A stretch of 64,000 bases of DNA from an uncultured Bacilli bacterium. Lineage in GTDB: Bacteria; Bacillota_I; Bacilli_A; RF39; UBA660. Shown here one piece after another: positions 51,895 through 61,047 of this stretch. The notes below the pieces were generated by a model that was not told where the DNA came from, made no database searches, and was given only the letters and a program-made list of their open reading frames with translations. The DNA lies in the NCBI GenBank assembly GCA_934098515.1, contig CAKOOK010000005.1, positions 1 to 64,000 of the forward strand, in the 5' to 3' direction. Every line of letters begins with the position of its first letter. The first letter of the stretch is position 1. The translations under genes were made by a program, and so were the position numbers.

Positions 51895-53157
51895 ATGTTT
51901 GTTGATGAGGTAAGTGTTAAATTAATTGCTGGAAAAGGCGGGGATGGTTGTACTGCTTTTAGAAGAGAAAAATATATTGCTATGGGTGGACCTAATGGTG
52001 GTAATGGAGGCAAAGGTGCTGATATTATCTTTGTTGCTGATGAATCTTTAAGAACTTTAATTGACTTAAAAATGCAAAAAATAATTAAAGGTAGTAAAGG
52101 TAATAATGGTAAAGGTAGCGATCGTAATGGTGCGAATGCTGAAAATGTTTATATAAAAGTGCCTGAGGGAACTGTAGTATCTAATAAAGAAACTGGTGAA
52201 ATAATATGTGATCTTGTTAAAAATGGACAGGAATGTATTGTTGCTCATGGCGGTAGAGGCGGAAGAGGAAATAAATCTTTTGCTACTCATGACAATCCGG
52301 CACCAAAGATGAGTGAGTTAGGTGCTCCTGGTGAAGAGGTAGAAATTAAGTGTGAACTAAAGATGCTTGCTGATGTTGGACTTGTAGGTTTTCCTAGTGT
52401 AGGCAAAAGTACTATCTTAAGTGTTATTAGTAATGCTACACCTAAAATTGCTGCATATCATTTTACAACTTTAAGTCCTAATTTAGGAGTTGTAAGGGTT
52501 TATGATGATACATTTGTAATGGCTGATCTTCCTGGACTTATTGAAGGTGCTAGTGAAGGTTTAGGACTTGGATTTCAATTTTTAAGACATACTTCTAGAT
52601 GTAAAGTTATTGCACATGTTCTTGATATGAGCAAGGAAAGTGCGCGTAATCCGATTGAAGATTATGAAATAATTAAAAATGAACTTAAAAAATATAATGA
52701 AAAGATGCTTAATAAGCCTAGTGTTATTATTGCTAATAAGATGGATGCAGATGGTGCTTCAGAAAATTTAAAAGAGTTTAAGAAGAAGTATCCTAATGAA
52801 TTGGTTATTCCAATAAGTGCTGCAACTAATCAAGGATTAGATAAGCTTATGACAACTTTAAATGATATTATTAAGAATGTTCCTAAGGAAGAAGAAAGTT
52901 CTGAAGAAACATTTAAATCATATACTTATGAAGAAGAGAAACCTTTTGAGATAACTAAAGAAGGTGGCATTTGGGTTGTTAAGGGTAAGAAAGTAGAAGA
53001 ATTATTTCAGATGACTCGCTTTACTGAAGAAGAAAGTGTATTAAGGTTTGCACGAATTTTGAAGAAAATGGGCGTTGAAGATAAACTTGAATCTCTTGGG
53101 GCTCAAAGAGGCGATGAAGTTAAAATAATGGATTATATATTTAATTTTAAGGAGTAG
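51895..53157 (+). CDS. obgE: GTPase Obg
   Basis: 420 residues: glycine-rich Obg fold (1-158, with GGPNGGNGGKGADI), GTPase domain (about 160-330: GFPSVGKST, DLPGLIEGA, NKMD) and the C-terminal OCT domain (about 345-420, as in Bacilli). It aids late 50S assembly and links to stress and sporulation control. GGAGG lies before the ATG. Confidence 0.97.
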   Translation: MFVDEVSVKLIAGKGGDGCTAFRREKYIAMGGPNGGNGGKGADIIFVADESLRTLIDLKMQKIIKGSKGNNGKGSDRNGANAENVYIKVPEGTVVSNKETGEIICDLVKNGQECIVAHGGRGGRGNKSFATHDNPAPKMSELGAPGEEVEIKCELKMLADVGLVGFPSVGKSTILSVISNATPKIAAYHFTTLSPNLGVVRVYDDTFVMADLPGLIEGASEGLGLGFQFLRHTSRCKVIAHVLDMSKESARNPIEDYEIIKNELKKYNEKMLNKPSVIIANKMDADGASENLKEFKKKYPNELVIPISAATNQGLDKLMTTLNDIIKNVPKEEESSEETFKSYTYEEEKPFEITKEGGIWVVKGKKVEELFQMTRFTEEESVLRFARILKKMGVEDKLESLGAQRGDEVKIMDYIFNFKE

Positions 53158-53160
53158 AAG

Positions 53161-53481
53161 ATGAATAAAGAAAAGATATTAGGAATTATAACAATTATTA
53201 TATTTGGAGTGTTTATATATGCATTATTTTTTGTAACACCTGAGTTTAAGGTTACTTTAAATCAAAATAATGGTAGTGATGCAATAAATGTGTTATTAGT
53301 AAAAAAAGGGGATATTGTGATTAAACCTAAAGATCCTTCTAAAGATGGTTATACTTTTAAGTATTGGACTTATAAGGGTGAAGAGTTTAATTTTGATACT
53401 AAGATAACAAAAAATATTACGTTAGATGCTTTTTATGATGAGGTGAAAGTTCCTGAAACTACGAAGAAGAAAAAGAAATAG
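53161..53481 (+). CDS. Membrane-anchored protein with one InlB-type repeat
   Basis: 106 residues: N-terminal anchor (about 5-24), then one InlB B-repeat (DGYTFKYWTYKGEEFNFDTK, ITLDAFYDE) and a KKKKK end. It starts 3 bp after obg. The same repeat type closes the partial gene at the start of the window. Role unknown. Confidence 0.75.
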   Translation: MNKEKILGIITIIIFGVFIYALFFVTPEFKVTLNQNNGSDAINVLLVKKGDIVIKPKDPSKDGYTFKYWTYKGEEFNFDTKITKNITLDAFYDEVKVPETTKKKKK

Positions 53482-53541
53482 TTCTTCTTTTTTTGACAAT
53501 TTTTTTAGAGTTTAATTGCTATGCTTAATCTGGTGATTAGA

Positions 53542-53976
53542 TTGAGAACATTTTATATTTTTAAAGTAAATAGTGATTATAGTAAGTTAACAAGGACTAT
53601 TCCTAGTAATCTATTTTCAGCGTATTTGAATATTAAACTTAGTACGCAAAATAATTTAGAGTATTTATATAATGAGTATTTTTCTTTTACAGATAGCATT
53701 AAGAAGAAGGATGTTTCATCTTTTATATATTCTAAATTAGGTAAGGATGATGGATATTCTTTATATGGAAATGTACATATGTATAATAATTATTATACGG
53801 ATGAGGTTAGTAAACTTATAGTTAAGAGTAGTTTTATGGTTTTAAAAAGTAATAAAGTAAATAGTACCTTTTTAACAGTACTTGCAAATATACCAAATAT
53901 TTTTATAATTGATTTTGAAAATAGGGATTATTTTTGGCTTTCAAACTTTAATAATTTAAGGCTTGTCTATGAATAA
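53542..53976 (+). CDS. sirA: Sporulation inhibitor of replication SirA-like
   Basis: 144 residues starting LRTFYIFKVNSDY. The start, size and pattern resemble SirA, which binds DnaA and blocks re-initiation at the onset of sporulation. The next gene is yneF, as in Bacillus (yneE/sirA-yneF), which supports the call. TTG 53542 has GGTGAT upstream. Similarity is weak, so context carries much of the weight. Confidence 0.72.
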   Translation: MRTFYIFKVNSDYSKLTRTIPSNLFSAYLNIKLSTQNNLEYLYNEYFSFTDSIKKKDVSSFIYSKLGKDDGYSLYGNVHMYNNYYTDEVSKLIVKSSFMVLKSNKVNSTFLTVLANIPNIFIIDFENRDYFWLSNFNNLRLVYE

Positions 53977-53992
53977 TGTTTTATAGTATAAT
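53963..53992 (+). promoter_or_regulatory. Promoter of yneF
   Basis: TTGTCT (53963-53968), 18 bp, TATAAT (53987-53992), inside the end of sirA. Confidence 0.55.
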
Positions 53993-54011
53993 ACACCTAG
54001 GAGTGATGAAT

Positions 54012-54221
54012 ATGTGGCATGATATATTAATGGTATTTATTGGTATAATCATTGGAGCAATTGCGGGTTTCTTTTTATGCAGATATTTTATGATGAACTA
54101 TTTTAAGAAGAATCCACCAATTAATGAAAAGATGATTGAAACTTTAATGAGTGGCATGGGAAGAAAACCTAGTCAAAAGCAAGTAAAACAATTAATGCAA
54201 CAAATGAATAGGTTGAAGTAA
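54012..54221 (+). CDS. yneF: YneF (UPF0154) membrane protein
   Basis: 69 residues: one membrane helix (about 3-25) then the conserved RYFMMNYFKKNPPINEKMIE and MGRKPSQKQVKQLM. Function unknown. AGGAG lies 8 nt before ATG 54012. Confidence 0.92.
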   Translation: MWHDILMVFIGIIIGAIAGFFLCRYFMMNYFKKNPPINEKMIETLMSGMGRKPSQKQVKQLMQQMNRLK

Positions 54222-54222
54222 T

Positions 54223-54627
54223 ATGAAGATAGATTTAAGAAAGTTATACTCTTTAGCATCAGTAGATGTTGATGGCACAATTACTTTTCCAGAAGAAAGA
54301 CTTAAAAGTGCTGGTATAATTAGATTAGAAGATGTGAGTGTTCATGGAAAAGCAATAATCAATTATGAAGATGAGATTGAGCTAGATTTAGATTTATCTG
54401 GTAAGATGTACTTACCGTGTGCAATAAGCTTAGAAGAGGTAGAAGTACCATTTACAACTAAAATAGAAGAAATAATTGGTGAAAATAACATAAATAATAA
54501 TTTTTATCTTGATTTATCTGATATTTTATGGGAAAATATTGTATTGGAAATTCCGATTAAAGTTGTTAAAGAGGGAGTTCATTTAGAAACCTCTGGTGGT
54601 AAAGGCTGGAGCGTAGAAGAAAACTAA
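54223..54627 (+). CDS. yceD: YceD/DUF177 family protein
   Basis: 134 residues with the family block DLSGKMYLPCAISLEEVEVP, although only one Cys of the usual C-x-R-C pair remains. YceD is linked to 23S rRNA accumulation and almost always precedes rpmF, as here. Confidence 0.88.
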   Translation: MKIDLRKLYSLASVDVDGTITFPEERLKSAGIIRLEDVSVHGKAIINYEDEIELDLDLSGKMYLPCAISLEEVEVPFTTKIEEIIGENNINNNFYLDLSDILWENIVLEIPIKVVKEGVHLETSGGKGWSVEEN

Positions 54628-54652
54628 CAAAGTATGGAAGGAGTGACTAACT

Positions 54653-54838
54653 ATGGCAGTTCCATTTAGAAGAACAAGTAAAACTAAAAAAAGAATGCGT
54701 CGTACTCACCTTAAAAAGGTAGCAGCAGGATTTATTAATTGTCCAAATTGTGGAGAACCAATTAAACCTCATCGTGCATGTACTAAATGTGGTTTCTACA
54801 AAGGAAAAGACGTTCTTAATAAGACAGAAGAAAACTAA
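54653..54838 (+). CDS. rpmF: 50S ribosomal protein L32
   Basis: 61 residues: [19 protein letters not shown] and a four-Cys zinc ribbon (CPNCGEP, CTKCG). GGAGTG ribosome site. Confidence 0.97.
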   Translation: MAVPFRRTSKTKKRMRRTHLKKVAAGFINCPNCGEPIKPHRACTKCGFYKGKDVLNKTEEN

Positions 54839-54859
54839 GAGCCACTAAGGCTTTTTTTC
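54838..54859 (+). terminator. Terminator after rpmF
   Basis: AGCC pairs with GGCT, followed by seven T residues. Confidence 0.75.
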
Positions 54860-54881
54860 GTTTAAAAATGAAATATTTTTA

Positions 54882-54910
54882 TTGCAGTAAAAAAAATATA
54901 ATGATATAAT
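54882..54910 (+). promoter_or_regulatory. Promoter of rpsU-yqeY
   Basis: TTGCAG (54882-54887), 17 bp, TATAAT (54905-54910). Confidence 0.75.
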
Positions 54911-54938
54911 ACTTATAGTTTTGAAAGGAGGGATTATA

Positions 54939-55130
54939 ATGACTAAGGTAGAAGTTAGAAATGGTAATGTTGACAATGCACTTAAAAGATTTAAGATCAA
55001 AGTTGCCCGTAGCGGAGTCCCTTCTGAACTTAAAAAACATAAATGCTACGAAAAACCAGGAGTTCGTAGAAGAAATGAATTAAAAGAAATGATTAAGAAC
55101 TCTCGTAAAAAGAATCGTAATAGAGACTAA
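54939..55130 (+). CDS. rpsU: 30S ribosomal protein S21
   Basis: 63 residues: VEVRNGNVDNALKRFKIKVA, HKCYEKPGVRRRNELKEM and a basic tail. ATG 54939 has GAAAGGAGGG upstream. Confidence 0.96.
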   Translation: MTKVEVRNGNVDNALKRFKIKVARSGVPSELKKHKCYEKPGVRRRNELKEMIKNSRKKNRNRD

Positions 55131-55141
55131 GGAGAATAGAA

Positions 55142-55582
55142 ATGTTTGAAAAAGTTAATAATGATTTAGTAGCAGCTATGAAGAGTGGAGATAAGTTTAC
55201 TTTATCAGTACTTAGAATGTTAAAGAGTGCTATAATCTATGAGCAAACAAATGGAGAAAAGCATGAGTTAACAGATGATGATATTATGTCTGTAATTAAG
55301 AAACAAGTTAAGACACGTAAGACATCAATGGAAGAGTATTTAAGTTATGATCGCAAAGATTTAGCTGATAATCTTCAAAAAGAGATTGATATTTTAAGTA
55401 AGTATCTTCCAGAAGAATTAAGCGATGAAGAATTAACTAAGATAATAGATGAGATAATTACTGAACTTAAACCTGATGGAATGAAAGGTATGGGTATGGT
55501 AATTAAAGCAGTATCTGCAAAATGTGGGGCTGCTGCTGATATGAAAAAGGTTAGTTCAATCGTTAAAGAAAAGTTATCATAA
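55142..55582 (+). CDS. yqeY: YqeY/GatB-like domain protein
   Basis: 146 residues: helical YqeY family with SVLRMLKSAI, VIKKQVKTRKTSMEEY, LSKYLPEELSDEEL and the C-terminal GatB-like helical domain with KGMGMVIKAVSAKCGA. It follows rpsU as in Bacillus. The role is not settled; relatives touch aminoacyl-tRNA. Confidence 0.93.
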   Translation: MFEKVNNDLVAAMKSGDKFTLSVLRMLKSAIIYEQTNGEKHELTDDDIMSVIKKQVKTRKTSMEEYLSYDRKDLADNLQKEIDILSKYLPEELSDEELTKIIDEIITELKPDGMKGMGMVIKAVSAKCGAAADMKKVSSIVKEKLS

Positions 55583-55607
55583 TCACGAGTAATCGTGATT
55601 TTTTTTA
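55581..55607 (+). terminator. Terminator after yqeY
   Basis: AATCACGA pairs with TCGTGATT, then seven T residues. Confidence 0.9.
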
Positions 55608-55658
55608 TATAAAGTATGTTAAAATATATTTTGAGTATTAGTTAACCAGAAATTTAAA

Positions 55659-56062
55659 ATGGTTGATGGCTTTGCTTATGATAAAAAAGGAATATATCTT
55701 GGAACTTGGCTAAAATATAAAATAAACACATGTGACTCAGAGAGTGAACATGGCAAACTACTTAAAAAATAGGAGTAATCTTTTATGAAAGAAAGAGAAA
55801 TCAAAGAATAGAAGATATTTGTTTGAGCAATAGTATTGATATTAAACTAAATAAGAGCATTCTTGCGCATATATCCATTCAAGAACTAACATCTAAAATA
55901 AAATTCTTAAATGGACTTAACTTACAAATAACTTTAAATGATGGCAAGATTTTAGATATATTTTCATTAAGTAATAAGGATATGAAAGAAAAGTATGGTT
56001 TATTTTTGTAAGAGTTAGTTAATAAATATAGTTTAAAGGCTTCTAAAACAAAAAGCATTTAA
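55659..56062 (+). pseudogene. Remnant of the C-terminus of a helicase with associated repeats
   Basis: The pieces VDGFAYDKKGIYLGTWLKYK, LNKSILAHISIQELTSKIKF and IFSLSNKDMKEKYGLFL, with stops and a frame break between them, match the last 170 residues of the intact helicase gene just downstream (TSDGITYDKNGVQLGRWLSY; LNKTILTHISLEELTSKIEF; IFSLSNKDMQEKYGISL). A decayed former copy or the scar of a duplication or gene replacement. Confidence 0.8.
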
Positions 56063-56155
56063 TCAAGAAACTAATATTCACTGTTTGACTAGTGGATGTT
56101 TATTTACTTAACATAATATGTTAAAATGTAATTATATAGCTGGGACGTGATAATC

Positions 56156-56413
56156 GTGAATAAAATAACTGGAAAAGTAATTAAAGTCTTTATACCAAAT
56201 GAATACAAAAATGGTAATTTATTAGATGTTATGGATAGAACTAATATTGGCTTTAAAGTAGAAACTAGTGAAGGTATAAAAGAAATTATAACAGAGCAAA
56301 ATGAACTTAACGCTAAAATTTTGAAAAATGATCTAGTGATCATCATAGAGCAAACTATATCCGGTAAAGATTTTGTTGATATTGAATTATATGAAGGTGA
56401 TGAAAATGACTAG
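56156..56413 (+). CDS. Unknown small protein before the helicase
   Basis: 85 residues, beta-rich, unknown family. GTG 56156 has GTGAT just before it; GTG 56147 is possible too. It overlaps the helicase gene by 8 bp, so the two are translationally linked. Confidence 0.6.
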   Translation: MNKITGKVIKVFIPNEYKNGNLLDVMDRTNIGFKVETSEGIKEIITEQNELNAKILKNDLVIIIEQTISGKDFVDIELYEGDEND

Positions 56414-59225
56414 TAATGAATTTCAAAAAGTTGGCTTATATGAACATAATGCTGAAAGTTATAAAAAAATAAAAAGCGCATATGAAAGAGGTCAAAATGT
56501 TGCTGGCATCGTTCACGCTACTGGAACCGGTAAAACTTATAATGCTTTAGAGCTCGCTTATGATAATAAAGATAAGAAAATCATCTATGTTGTTCCTTCA
56601 AGCGGCATAACCGAACACATTAAAAAAATAATTGAAGATAACCCCAATTTAGATCTTGAAAAAGATTTTCCTAATTTAGAATTTAGAACTTATCAAAGTT
56701 TTATATCTCTAAGCAAAGAAGAAATTCAAAACATTCAATGTGATCTCTTAATCCTAGATGAATTTCATCATATTGGTGCTCCAGTTTGGGGTGCAAGAAT
56801 AAATACCATGATTGAAACCCATCCAAACATGAAAATATTTGGAATGACTGCTTATACCATAAGAGATCGTGGAACTTCATATGAAAAAGATATGGCTGCA
56901 GATGATTCTGATGAATTATTTTCCAATAAAATCGAAAGCAGATATGACTTATGTGATGCCATGATAGATGGTATTCTACCTAAACCTATTTATAAAAGCG
57001 CATATATAAACTTAATGGGCACTGAAAGTAAATTAGAAGAAAAAGTACAAAAATTAAGTGCATCATCTAGTGAATACCAAGAATATATGGAAATCTTATC
57101 AAATGTCAAAAAAAGAATCCATGAAGCTCCAAGTATTCCTGACATTTTAAGAAAAAACATTAAACCTAACGGAAAATATATTTATTTTTGTCCACCATGC
57201 TCTGAAGACGGAACAAACGATATTGAGACAATTAAAAAACAAGCAATAGAATGGTTTAAACAATTTGTAAAAGAAGAAGATATAGTTATTTACACATCAA
57301 CTAGTGAAATGGGAGAATATGGTAAACTTAATAGAGATGCTTTTTATAAAGACGTTACCATAGAAGGTGAAAAGGTAAATAATAAACTTCGTATAATGTT
57401 TGCTATAAATCAGTACAATGAAGGCATACATGCTCCAAATATAGATGGTGTAATAATGGGACGTGGAACATCATCAGACATTGTATATTTTGAACAATTA
57501 GGGAGAGCTCTATCAGTACGTGGTAATACCAAAGAAACATTTGAAGAATTAGAAACACATTCATTAGAAGAACTAACTAATATGTGCAAATCTAGAGATA
57601 TCCCACTTAAGGAAAACCAAACAAAAGAAGAATTAATTGAAAAATTAATCGCACCAGTAGTAATAGATTTAACTAATAATTATGAGTTTATTAAAGAATT
57701 AGAAAATAACTTAAAAAATAGAATTAAATCTTTACAAAGTAATAAAGCAAATGGTCACAGAGTAATAAAAATTAAAGATGCAACATTTGATATAGAAATA
57801 GTAAATCAAGACTTATTTGAAATGTTAAGATATGTAAGTGATAGATTAACAAGTACTTGGGAAGATCATTATAAGCTTGCAAAAGCCTACTTTGAACATC
57901 ATGGAGATTTGCTTATTCCAGCAACGTTTGCAACAAGTGATGGATATACATTTGATGAAAATGGGGTAAAACTTGGAAGCTGGCTATTTAGACAAAGAAA
58001 CTCATTTAATAAATTAACCAGTGAGCAGAAAGAATTATTAACGAGTATAGACTTTACGTCTAGTGTATATGATGATAGATGGTTAAAAAATTATGAAATT
58101 GTAAGAGCTTATTATGAACATTATGGAAATCTGCGTATACCAGTAAAATTTAGAACTAAAAATGGTATTACTCATGATGAAAATGGAGTGCGTATTAGAA
58201 ATTGGGTAAATTATCAAAGAATGTATTTTTCTAAATTAACTGAAAAGCAGCAACAGTTAGTAACAAGCATGGGTTTAGTACTTACTACTCGTAAGGTTCA
58301 CTCTTGGGAAGAAAATTATAAGTTAGCAAAGATTTATTATGAGCATTATGGAGATTTGCTTATTCCGGTAAAATTTAAAACAAGTGATGGTTATACATAT
58401 GATGAAAATGGAATAAAACTTGGAACTTGGATGAGAGAACAAAGATATTCGTTTTCTAAATTATCACCAGAAAAACAAGAATTATTAAAAAGCATTGGTT
58501 TTGTACTTAATACTCGTAAAGAAGGATGGCTAAGAAATTATGAACTTGTAAAAATGTATTATGAGCATCATGGAAATTTAAATATTCCTCAAAAATTTAC
58601 AACTAAAAATGGCTTTACTTATGATGAAGATGGAGTGCATATTGGATATTGGTTAGGTAATCAAAAAAATCAATTTTCAAACTTACCTAAAGAAAAACAG
58701 CATTTATTAAAAAAGATAGGTTTAGTTAATACACGTAATGAACAATGGCTAAGAAATTATGAACTTGCAAAAATATATTATGAGTATTATGGTGATGTGC
58801 ATATGCTATCAAAATTTAAAACTAGTGATGGCATTACTTATGATAAAAATGGTGTGCAGCTTGGCCGTTGGCTAAGCTATCAAATAAAAACATGTGATCC
58901 AGATAGTGAACACGGAAGGTTATTAAGTGAGCTTGGTGTAACTTTTAATGTCAAAAAGACAAATCAAGAAATAATGGATATTTGTGCATCAAACAATATA
59001 GATACTAAACTAAATAAAACTATTCTTACGCATATCTCACTAGAAGAACTAACATCTAAAATAGAATTCTTAAAAGAACATAATTTATCATTAACTTTAG
59101 ATGATGGAAAGCTTTCAGAAATATTTTCTCTAAGCAACAAAGATATGCAAGAAAAATATGGTATCTCTTTAGAAGAACTAGTTAGTAAATATAGTCTAAA
59201 GGTATCTAAAACAAAAGGAGTCTAA
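56406..59225 (+). CDS. DEAD/DEAH-type helicase with five helicase-associated (HA) repeats
   Basis: 939 residues. Superfamily 2 motor (about 1-400): HATGTGKTYNAL (Walker A), LLILDEFHHIGAP (DEFH), FGMTAYTIRDRG, and the motif VI region YFEQLGRALSVRG. A short SAP-like helix pair follows (LEELTNMCKSRDIPL), then five repeats of about 65-75 residues (about 485-830), each W-x-x-N/H-Y-x-x-A/V-x-x-Y-Y/F-E-H-x-G-x-L, a (D/N)G-x-T-x-D-x-(N/D)-G turn, and a W ... Q ... L end. A second SAP-like pair ends the protein. HA domains are thought to bind nucleic acid. Codon use is richer in ATC and ACC than neighbouring core genes, suggesting transfer. Confidence 0.85.
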   Translation: MTSNEFQKVGLYEHNAESYKKIKSAYERGQNVAGIVHATGTGKTYNALELAYDNKDKKIIYVVPSSGITEHIKKIIEDNPNLDLEKDFPNLEFRTYQSFISLSKEEIQNIQCDLLILDEFHHIGAPVWGARINTMIETHPNMKIFGMTAYTIRDRGTSYEKDMAADDSDELFSNKIESRYDLCDAMIDGILPKPIYKSAYINLMGTESKLEEKVQKLSASSSEYQEYMEILSNVKKRIHEAPSIPDILRKNIKPNGKYIYFCPPCSEDGTNDIETIKKQAIEWFKQFVKEEDIVIYTSTSEMGEYGKLNRDAFYKDVTIEGEKVNNKLRIMFAINQYNEGIHAPNIDGVIMGRGTSSDIVYFEQLGRALSVRGNTKETFEELETHSLEELTNMCKSRDIPLKENQTKEELIEKLIAPVVIDLTNNYEFIKELENNLKNRIKSLQSNKANGHRVIKIKDATFDIEIVNQDLFEMLRYVSDRLTSTWEDHYKLAKAYFEHHGDLLIPATFATSDGYTFDENGVKLGSWLFRQRNSFNKLTSEQKELLTSIDFTSSVYDDRWLKNYEIVRAYYEHYGNLRIPVKFRTKNGITHDENGVRIRNWVNYQRMYFSKLTEKQQQLVTSMGLVLTTRKVHSWEENYKLAKIYYEHYGDLLIPVKFKTSDGYTYDENGIKLGTWMREQRYSFSKLSPEKQELLKSIGFVLNTRKEGWLRNYELVKMYYEHHGNLNIPQKFTTKNGFTYDEDGVHIGYWLGNQKNQFSNLPKEKQHLLKKIGLVNTRNEQWLRNYELAKIYYEYYGDVHMLSKFKTSDGITYDKNGVQLGRWLSYQIKTCDPDSEHGRLLSELGVTFNVKKTNQEIMDICASNNIDTKLNKTILTHISLEELTSKIEFLKEHNLSLTLDDGKLSEIFSLSNKDMQEKYGISLEELVSKYSLKVSKTKGV

Positions 59226-59226
59226 T

Positions 59227-59541
59227 ATGATTTTTGATAAATATTTAAATCCAACATATCTAAATATACTTTATACTAACTATGATGAAAACTACTTATT
59301 ATCTATAGATGAAGATAACTTTAAAGATGTTTATATGCTATTAAAAGAAGAGGGCTTTTATTTTATAGATGATATAATTTTAAATTATTTAGAATTATTT
59401 CAAATAGATGTAGAATTCGTAAGAAAGGCATTAACCGAAATTAAAGAAATAATAGGAGAGGACTACATAAGGAAAATAGGTACTAATATGACTCTTATTG
59501 ATAAAATAATTACTCTCGCTTATGCATGTAGCATTAATTAA
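59227..59541 (+). CDS. Unknown small protein after the helicase
   Basis: 104 residues, helical and acidic, starting 1 bp after the helicase stop with AAAAGGAG as ribosome site. No family recognised. It forms a three-gene unit with the helicase and the small gene before it, perhaps a defence-type cassette. Confidence 0.6.
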   Translation: MIFDKYLNPTYLNILYTNYDENYLLSIDEDNFKDVYMLLKEEGFYFIDDIILNYLELFQIDVEFVRKALTEIKEIIGEDYIRKIGTNMTLIDKIITLAYACSIN

Positions 59542-59598
59542 TTCTAGACTTCAAAATAATTATGTTATAAAATCGTTACGTGAGGTATATGATTATAT

Positions 59599-60063
59599 AT
59601 GGATAGTAATATAGATAATAAATGAAAGAGACTTAAATTATACTATGGACTTCTTTTAATAGTCCTAGTAGTAATTGGAGTCTCTTTTACATATTTTAGA
59701 CTAACTAAATCTCAGACAAATAGTAATGTTATTGGTACTAGGACTTGTTTAGATACTACATTAACTGAAGAAACTAGTGAAATAACATTAGCTGGTTCAA
59801 GTGGAAATGGTTCTCATAATCATTCAACTTACTTGCAAGAAAATGCTGGAGAAAATTGGTGGTGGACTCTGTCGCCTGATGTTTTTTATGCTTATTCAAA
59901 AGGAGGCGGCAGTGCTAGTATTTTTGATGTGCGTTCTGGTGGTACGGGAAGTTTAGGAGCTAATGGAGTTAGTAATGCTATTCATCCAGCAATTAGCTTA
60001 GTCTCAGATATCACAATTTCTGGTGGTTCTGGCACTTCAGAAGATCCTTACGTAGTTAATTAA
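59599..60063 (+). pseudogene. Truncated paralogue of the DGR target proteins
   Basis: The frame gives MDSNIDNK, a TGA stop, then a membrane anchor (LYYGLLLIVLVVIGVSFTYF), CLDTTLTEETSEITLAG (target 1 has STLTEESSAINLAD) and then directly the lectin end (STYLQENAGENWWWTLSPDV ... HPAISLVSD). The 400-residue middle is deleted and codon 9 is a stop. The variable-region position is AT-rich with no template similarity, so it was not recently diversified. Confidence 0.75.
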
Positions 60064-60075
60064 ATTAAAACAATT

Positions 60076-60101
60076 AAAATCACGATTATTCGTGATTTTT
60101 T
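60076..60101 (+). terminator. Terminator after the target paralogue
   Basis: AAATCACGA pairs with TCGTGATTT, followed by T residues. Confidence 0.8.
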
Positions 60102-60123
60102 GCATATACTATATAATAATTGC

Positions 60124-60169
60124 TTGACAATTACACTGAAAAGTGATAAAATTTCAGTGTAATTGTCAA
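60124..60169 (+). promoter_or_regulatory. Promoter-operator of the AbiE operon
   Basis: A perfect 18-bp inverted repeat (TTGACAATTACACTGAAA and its complement) with a 10-nt centre. The left arm begins with the -35 box TTGACA (60124-60129); 17 bp later TAAAAT (60147-60152) is the -10 box. The antitoxins AbiEi are known to repress their own operons through inverted repeats, so this is the likely AbiEi site. Confidence 0.85.
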
Positions 60170-60189
60170 ATAAAGAAAAGGGGGATATT

Positions 60190-61044
60190 ATGAGTAAAAA
60201 GGATAATATTAAATATGATGTTGATAAATTTGTCATTGTAAATTATGTTGATGCAATTAATTCAATTGAAGAAAGCATGACTCAGATTAAAAAGATATTA
60301 AATAAATATAAAGAAGAAAATACTGTAAGTGATGAGTATTTTTATAGTTTTTATAAATTTAAAAAAGATACATACAAAGAACAATTAAGAAATATTATTC
60401 GGATGGTTGAAGAGGTACATGATATTACAGAAAAATATTATAAAAAGCAAAAAGAAAAAGAAATATACATCAATATTATAATTGAGATGATGAAGAAAAA
60501 TAATGGTATTATTACTACAAGGATGATTGAACCACTAAATATAAGCAGGCAATATCTTTCAATTATGGAAAATGAAAATATTATCGAGAGAATATCAAGA
60601 GGGATTTATCTTTATGTAGATGCTTTCGAAGATAGTTATTTTACTTTCCAGCAAAAATATAAAAAGACAATCTTTTCTCATATGAATGCACTTTATTTTT
60701 ATGGCATGACTGAAGAGTTTCCGTATAACTATACCGTAACGGTACCTTATAAATATCACATGAGTTCAGTAAATGAAAAGTGTAATGTTTTTTATGTAGA
60801 TGAAGATATTTACAATCTTGGAGTAGTTGAGGTAGAAACTCCAAGTGGAAATAAAGTTAAAACTTATGATAAGGAAAGGTGTATATGTGATATCATAAGA
60901 TCTCAAGGAAGAATGGATCCTGAGCAAGTAAAGAAAACCATAAAATTATATATAGAAAGTGATGATAAGAATCTACTAAAACTTTATGAATATTCAAAAA
61001 AGATGAAGATAAATAAAAAAGTAATGCAGATGATAGGGAGTTAA
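60190..61044 (+). CDS. AbiEi-family antitoxin and autorepressor
   Basis: 284 residues: an added helical N-terminal part (1-95), a winged helix (about 100-140: NGIITTRMIEPLNISRQYLS, ERISRGIYLYVD) and the AbiEi C-terminal domain (FSHMNALYFYGMTEEFPYNY, ERCICDIIRSQGRMDPE). It pairs with the toxin gene 3 bp downstream. ATG 60190 has GGGGGA upstream. Confidence 0.9.
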   Translation: MSKKDNIKYDVDKFVIVNYVDAINSIEESMTQIKKILNKYKEENTVSDEYFYSFYKFKKDTYKEQLRNIIRMVEEVHDITEKYYKKQKEKEIYINIIIEMMKKNNGIITTRMIEPLNISRQYLSIMENENIIERISRGIYLYVDAFEDSYFTFQQKYKKTIFSHMNALYFYGMTEEFPYNYTVTVPYKYHMSSVNEKCNVFYVDEDIYNLGVVEVETPSGNKVKTYDKERCICDIIRSQGRMDPEQVKKTIKLYIESDDKNLLKLYEYSKKMKINKKVMQMIGS

Positions 61045-61047
61045 TAT

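Noticed and set aside
59833..60063. Lectin end of the truncated paralogue as a third active variable region
   Set aside because: It is AT-rich, lacks alignment to the TR at adenine positions, and the gene has a deletion and an early stop.
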